A DNA stretch of 45,268 nt from Planctomycetales bacterium (lineage in GTDB: Bacteria > Planctomycetota > Planctomycetia > Pirellulales > Pirellulaceae), in NCBI GenBank assembly GCA_020427005.1, contig JAGQOY010000033.1, forward strand, positions 1 through 45,268, in the 5' to 3' direction. The notes below the pieces were generated by a model. That model worked only from the letters and a program-made list of their open reading frames with translations, was not told where the DNA came from and searched no databases. The translations under genes and the position numbers were made by a program. How positions within the stretch are numbered: the first letter of the stretch is position 1; the number at the start of each line of letters is the position of its first letter. Positions 41,999 to 45,268 of the stretch are shown here, one piece after another.

Positions 41999-42424
41999 AT
42001 GTACCGAAAATTCCTTCGCTCCAAAATCCATCGCGCTACCGTAACACAAGCTGATCTAGATTACGAAGGCTCACTGACGCTGCCACCCAACCTGATGCGA
42101 GCTGCAGACATCCAAGTGTACGAAGCCGTGCAAGTTTGGAATGTTACGCGAGGTTCACGTCTTGAGACTTATGCTATAGAGGGTGATGAGGGGAGCCTCG
42201 ACATTTGTGCTAACGGCGCTGCTGCCCATTTGATCCGTCCAGGGGATGTGATCATTGTCGCCACGTTTGCATTTGTGCCGGCTGAAACAACTTTGCACGC
42301 CCCTGTGTCGGACCCACGCATCGTTTTTGTAGACAGCGAAAACCGAATGCTCCGAATCGGCGCCGAAATCCCAGGACCACGACGACGGGGTGTACCTACC
42401 AGCACCTCGGATAGTTGTTGCTAA
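41999..42424 (+). CDS. panD: Aspartate 1-decarboxylase proenzyme
   Basis: PanD makes beta-alanine from aspartate for pantothenate and CoA synthesis. The 141-residue frame has the self-cleavage site YEGSLT with Gly24-Ser25 at the canonical position; cleavage turns Ser25 into the pyruvoyl cofactor. Other family marks are KIHRATVTQADLDYEG, the Tyr in ETYAIEGDEGS, NGAAAHLIRPGDVIIVATFA and a final strand IVFVDSENR. The last 20 residues (PRRRGVPTSTSDSCC) extend past the usual end. ATG 41999 is fixed by the cleavage-site distance. No other pantothenate gene is near. Confidence 0.95.
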   Translation: MYRKFLRSKIHRATVTQADLDYEGSLTLPPNLMRAADIQVYEAVQVWNVTRGSRLETYAIEGDEGSLDICANGAAAHLIRPGDVIIVATFAFVPAETTLHAPVSDPRIVFVDSENRMLRIGAEIPGPRRRGVPTSTSDSCC

Positions 42425-42534
42425 TTTAGTTATCTGTCAGCGCGTTACCAGCGTTGCAGGTCTGTCAGAGATCGCCGCATCGCTTCGCCTTCGACATCCT
42501 AAATGCGTTGTGAGCTATACTTTGACACAACTTG

Positions 42535-43950
42535 TTATTGAAGGTATGTATCGCATTCAAAGCTCAAACTGTGACCGCTATGCGTTAGTTCTTGCAACTT
42601 TTGTTTCACCTCATGAGAATCCAAGGCCCATGCAGGATGAATCTCGACACGCACTCCGGATGGCAAATTTGCACCCGCAGCTTGCAGCCAATTCCGATGT
42701 TGGAACAACAGGGCGGCCTGAGTTAATTCTGGCGAATCTGCGGCAGCCCCATTTGCGTTCTTAACCGGAGCAAACACATCGGCTGCCAGACCTTCCACCG
42801 CAATCGACCGCTCTGCTAGTGGTAGTAAGTCAAAGATAAACCGTTCAAACTTTATTGCATTCGGTTGCAATGGTTTTTCGATTTCACCCGCTGAGTTTAT
42901 GAAGTTCACAGGTTTATGAGCTCTATGAAAGGGCAGCCCGCTAACTGTGCCCACAACACGTTTCAAGAATTGAAGTTGGAAAACATGGATAGCAATGTTA
43001 CCAGCCCAAAATCGCAGGCTACCATCCGGATTCGTTTGTGAGGCCACGTCATCTGGAAAATCACTGTATTCGATGATTTGTACTTTTCCATCAATCTCGA
43101 CAACGTTACCCACCTTCTCCTTGGCGAATCGTTTTGTGACGACCTGGGTAGTTAACTCACTTTGTGACAAGTAGTGATACCCAAGCAATTCAGGTTCGCA
43201 AATAGGCGCCAATGGATTGTCAACTTGTAAGTAGTAAAAGTGTTCGACACCGCGCTGTTCTGCTGCCTGCAAACAGCCGTTGGATTGCAGTGCAGACAAT
43301 AGCCCTCCATGTCCATCTGGGCTGAGCGCCAACTCTCCTTTGGAAGCCAAAAGCAGCTGTCCAGATATTACGTCTATGGCCGGCATCGACCCCTGACAAA
43401 AGACTTGCAAGTCGTCTCCCAATCCAAAATTCTCGTTCTCTTCGAGGTGTCGTCGCGTTGCTTCATCCGTCGCTGGACTTGTCATTACGTAAAGAGGGAC
43501 GCAAACCTTATAACGATTGGCAATTGCCAACACGCGGTCGCAGTGCATTTGAAGCAGCGATCGGTTGCTAAGTGGACCGATCGGATACAATCCTTTAGGT
43601 AGATCGAAACTCAATCTCGTTCCCTGGCCTCCAGCCACCAAGATGACACCGATTTTGCCCTTCGATAATAAATCTTGGCCATTAAGTTTGGCTTGCTCCG
43701 GACTTATTCTCTCCTTATGATGCAATCGAAAGGCCTGCGGCGGATTCGCCCGTCGCGCCATCTCGGCCCAATCCAGCTTTTGATCTTGGTTTCTAACAAG
43801 CTCTTTGAGCAAATCAAAATCGATTTCTGCCAATTGCTTCGCTAGTTGGCAAAGCTGTTCCTCATTCAACTCATCAACAAAGCGCAGGACTTGCGACTGC
43901 CCATGGTTAGCTAAAAGTGCACCGAATGACTTTTGTAAATCTAAATTCAT
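42535..43950 (-). CDS. UDP-sugar pyrophosphorylase (UDPGP type 1, UAP1-like)
   Basis: A 471-residue nucleotidyltransferase that forms a UDP-sugar from UTP and a sugar 1-phosphate; UDP-GlcNAc or UDP-Glc are the likely products. The nucleotide-binding motif is VAGGQGTRLSFDLPKG (about 103-118). Others are LSPDGHGGLLSAL, FYYLQVDNPLAPICEPELLG (uridine and metal site) and VVEIDGKVQIIEYSDFP. The overall order resembles eukaryote-type UAP1 rather than GlmU, and no acyltransferase domain is present. It lies 12 bases after the lipoprotein gene on the same strand, so they form an operon. It is convergent with panD. Confidence 0.9.
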   Translation of the reverse strand: MNLDLQKSFGALLANHGQSQVLRFVDELNEEQLCQLAKQLAEIDFDLLKELVRNQDQKLDWAEMARRANPPQAFRLHHKERISPEQAKLNGQDLLSKGKIGVILVAGGQGTRLSFDLPKGLYPIGPLSNRSLLQMHCDRVLAIANRYKVCVPLYVMTSPATDEATRRHLEENENFGLGDDLQVFCQGSMPAIDVISGQLLLASKGELALSPDGHGGLLSALQSNGCLQAAEQRGVEHFYYLQVDNPLAPICEPELLGYHYLSQSELTTQVVTKRFAKEKVGNVVEIDGKVQIIEYSDFPDDVASQTNPDGSLRFWAGNIAIHVFQLQFLKRVVGTVSGLPFHRAHKPVNFINSAGEIEKPLQPNAIKFERFIFDLLPLAERSIAVEGLAADVFAPVKNANGAAADSPELTQAALLFQHRNWLQAAGANLPSGVRVEIHPAWALDSHEVKQKLQELTHSGHSLSFECDTYLQ

Positions 43951-43962
43951 AACCTTTTTCAG

Positions 43963-44811
43963 TTACTGCTTAACAGGTTCAGTATCTGCCTCGCTGGTAG
44001 CTTCCTCTCCAGAGGCCAATTGAACTTCAGCCCCATCTATTTTTTGAACATCTTCTTCCAGGTCCGACATGCTCTCTACTACCGGCTCATGCTCCTTAAT
44101 TGCAGCTGTAAAGAGTTGCGGACTGCGATAATCCTCAAACCTGTCCGTCTGACGCACACTGGTCTTTGGAACGAGACTCATGCGTTTGCCCGCAAAGCTT
44201 GTTCCGTCGTAGATCGTCCCACGCTGCCAGGGGCCGACACCCAAAAACCAAGTATCCCGTGCATCACTGCTAGAGCGCGCGAGCCCCGATTGCCAATATG
44301 GCTCGAAATTTTCGCGTTTGTATGCAAATACAGCCAACTTAGCGGCGCCGGTTTTTGCTTCATGCCTAGCTAATGAGATCTCCGGAATGGCCGGTATTAA
44401 AGCGCCGCCACCCAAAACGGTTGTTGCACTGGACAGCACGTTGGTGGCAGGTAGTCCATAAGTTACATTATGTCCGTCTAACCCTAAGGCTCCCATGCGA
44501 GCCTCAGCAATCAATTCTGCATCTGCTCGGTTATCTACAAGAAAGACTCCGGCCGCTACCATTTTCTGTCTTAAGGAACTGATTACATAATCCGAGTCGA
44601 TAATTTGCGTGGTTTTGACGGTCTTGAGATAGGTTGAATCTAGATAGACTTTTTTGCCGCCCAGCGGTTCAAAGTCAATCTTAGCGACCGTAGCATCAAC
44701 CGCATCACTCATCAACAGTTGTTCGGTAGCTGTATAACTCTTGGTTGTGCCACATCCCAACAATCCAGTTAAGAATACGCACACTAAAAGAAGCTTCGTT
44801 AGGTCACGCAT
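43963..44811 (-). CDS. Lipoprotein of a planctomycete family (DUF6655-like)
   Basis: A 282-residue lipoprotein. The start is ATG 44811 (MRDLTKLLLVCVFL) with CCAGGGAT just upstream; the frame extends to 44865, but that would put 18 charged residues before the signal. The lipobox is LLGCG, with the acylated Cys at about residue 20. The mature part begins TTKSYTATEQLLMSDAVD and includes LRQKMVAAGVFLVDNRADAEL and GVGPWQRGTIYDGTSF. I recall a DUF6655 label for such proteins but cannot verify it. The function is unknown. The C-terminus is acidic and low-complexity. It precedes the UDP-sugar pyrophosphorylase by 12 bases, which hints at an envelope role. Confidence 0.8.
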   Translation of the reverse strand: MRDLTKLLLVCVFLTGLLGCGTTKSYTATEQLLMSDAVDATVAKIDFEPLGGKKVYLDSTYLKTVKTTQIIDSDYVISSLRQKMVAAGVFLVDNRADAELIAEARMGALGLDGHNVTYGLPATNVLSSATTVLGGGALIPAIPEISLARHEAKTGAAKLAVFAYKRENFEPYWQSGLARSSSDARDTWFLGVGPWQRGTIYDGTSFAGKRMSLVPKTSVRQTDRFEDYRSPQLFTAAIKEHEPVVESMSDLEEDVQKIDGAEVQLASGEEATSEADTEPVKQ

Positions 44812-45268
44812 ATCCCTGGACCATGCTCCAAGTCTCGATTCACGGGGGAAACCGATGGTCATCAACTAGATTTCACTTTCATCGAATGATTCGGCTTTTG
44901 TATCTTCTGTACTGGGAAATTAATGGCGAAGGCCATGGCAGGACAATTACCCCAATAGGAGCTACCTTGATTCCGTTATAATTTTTATGCACCCGGTTTT
45001 TGGAACTACATAAGTTTTCCAAATCTCTGTCTATACAATTCTGGATCGCTTGCTGTAAAGGCGATTCCAAACTTAAATTGCAAGCATTATCCTCATTGAT
45101 ACTGACTGGATCCTAAGGTGGAATTGCAAAGCTCGATTTAATTGCTACAAAAAGGCATGGTAATTCAACGAGGGTACTTTTAGGTCGCAACTTTACGGCC
45201 TGCAATTAGAGTGAGGCAGCAGGAAATCATGTTGGAGTTGCCAAAGCGAATTGCCTAATTACGGGGTG
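44812..45268. other. 457-base terminal stretch without a gene
   Basis: I see no convincing ORF, RNA gene or repeat. A TATAAT hexamer occurs at 44977-44982 on plus without a clear -35 partner. The upstream signals for the lipoprotein operon should lie in the first part of this stretch. The right edge may hold the start of something beyond the window. Confidence 0.4.

Overview
The window reads as a chromosomal segment of a planctomycete, probably of the Pirellulaceae. The evidence is content: secreted proteins opening with a twin-basic leader and an LE-x-R motif, a planctomycete-type dockerin pair on a giant secreted protein, an ECF sigma factor paired with a Ser/Thr kinase, a DUF1080 protein, a sodium:solute symporter followed by a tiny membrane protein, and weak or absent Shine-Dalgarno sequences at many starts. 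No rRNA, tRNA or CRISPR array was seen by eye.

Layout. 1-801: the 5' end of a secreted-protein gene and a small ORF, both on minus. 802-11235: a 3477-residue secreted protein carrying dockerin, Ig/cadherin-like, thrombospondin-C-like, VWA and LamG domains in front of a complete Rhs/YD-repeat module. 11236-13575: an ISKra4-type insertion sequence with perfect 15-bp terminal inverted repeats, a decayed DUF559 gene and small repeats. 13576-15873: a secreted subtilase with PKD domains (minus). 16191-21582: a four-gene operon of ECF sigma factor, kinase with an N-terminal zinc anti-sigma-like motif, a large coiled-coil protein with secretin-N-like repeats, and a small membrane protein, closed by a hairpin. 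21820-23199: SGNH hydrolase. 23704-26364: cmoA, cmoB and an unknown gene. 26463-28067: DUF1080-esterase fusion. 28144-35247: maturation protease plus hypA, B, F, C, D, E, with no hydrogenase structural gene. 35258-36658: trhP (minus). 36871-38698: symporter operon (minus). 38840-40828: CBM9-like protein and amidohydrolase. 40884-44811: a Pro/Tyr-rich secreted protein, panD, a UDP-sugar pyrophosphorylase and a lipoprotein. 44812-45268: no gene seen.

How the genes work together. CmoA, CmoB and TrhP make up a tRNA wobble-uridine pathway: TrhP hydroxylates U34 to ho5U, CmoA makes carboxy-SAM and CmoB transfers its carboxymethyl group. The two halves of the pathway flank the hydrogenase maturation block. 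That block is complete for building and inserting the NiFe(CN)2CO centre, so its client hydrogenase must lie outside the window. The sigma factor-kinase-coiled-coil operon looks like a self-contained signalling unit whose output is unknown. The giant Rhs protein, its compositionally different C-terminal tip and the adjoining IS mark the most fluid part of the window.
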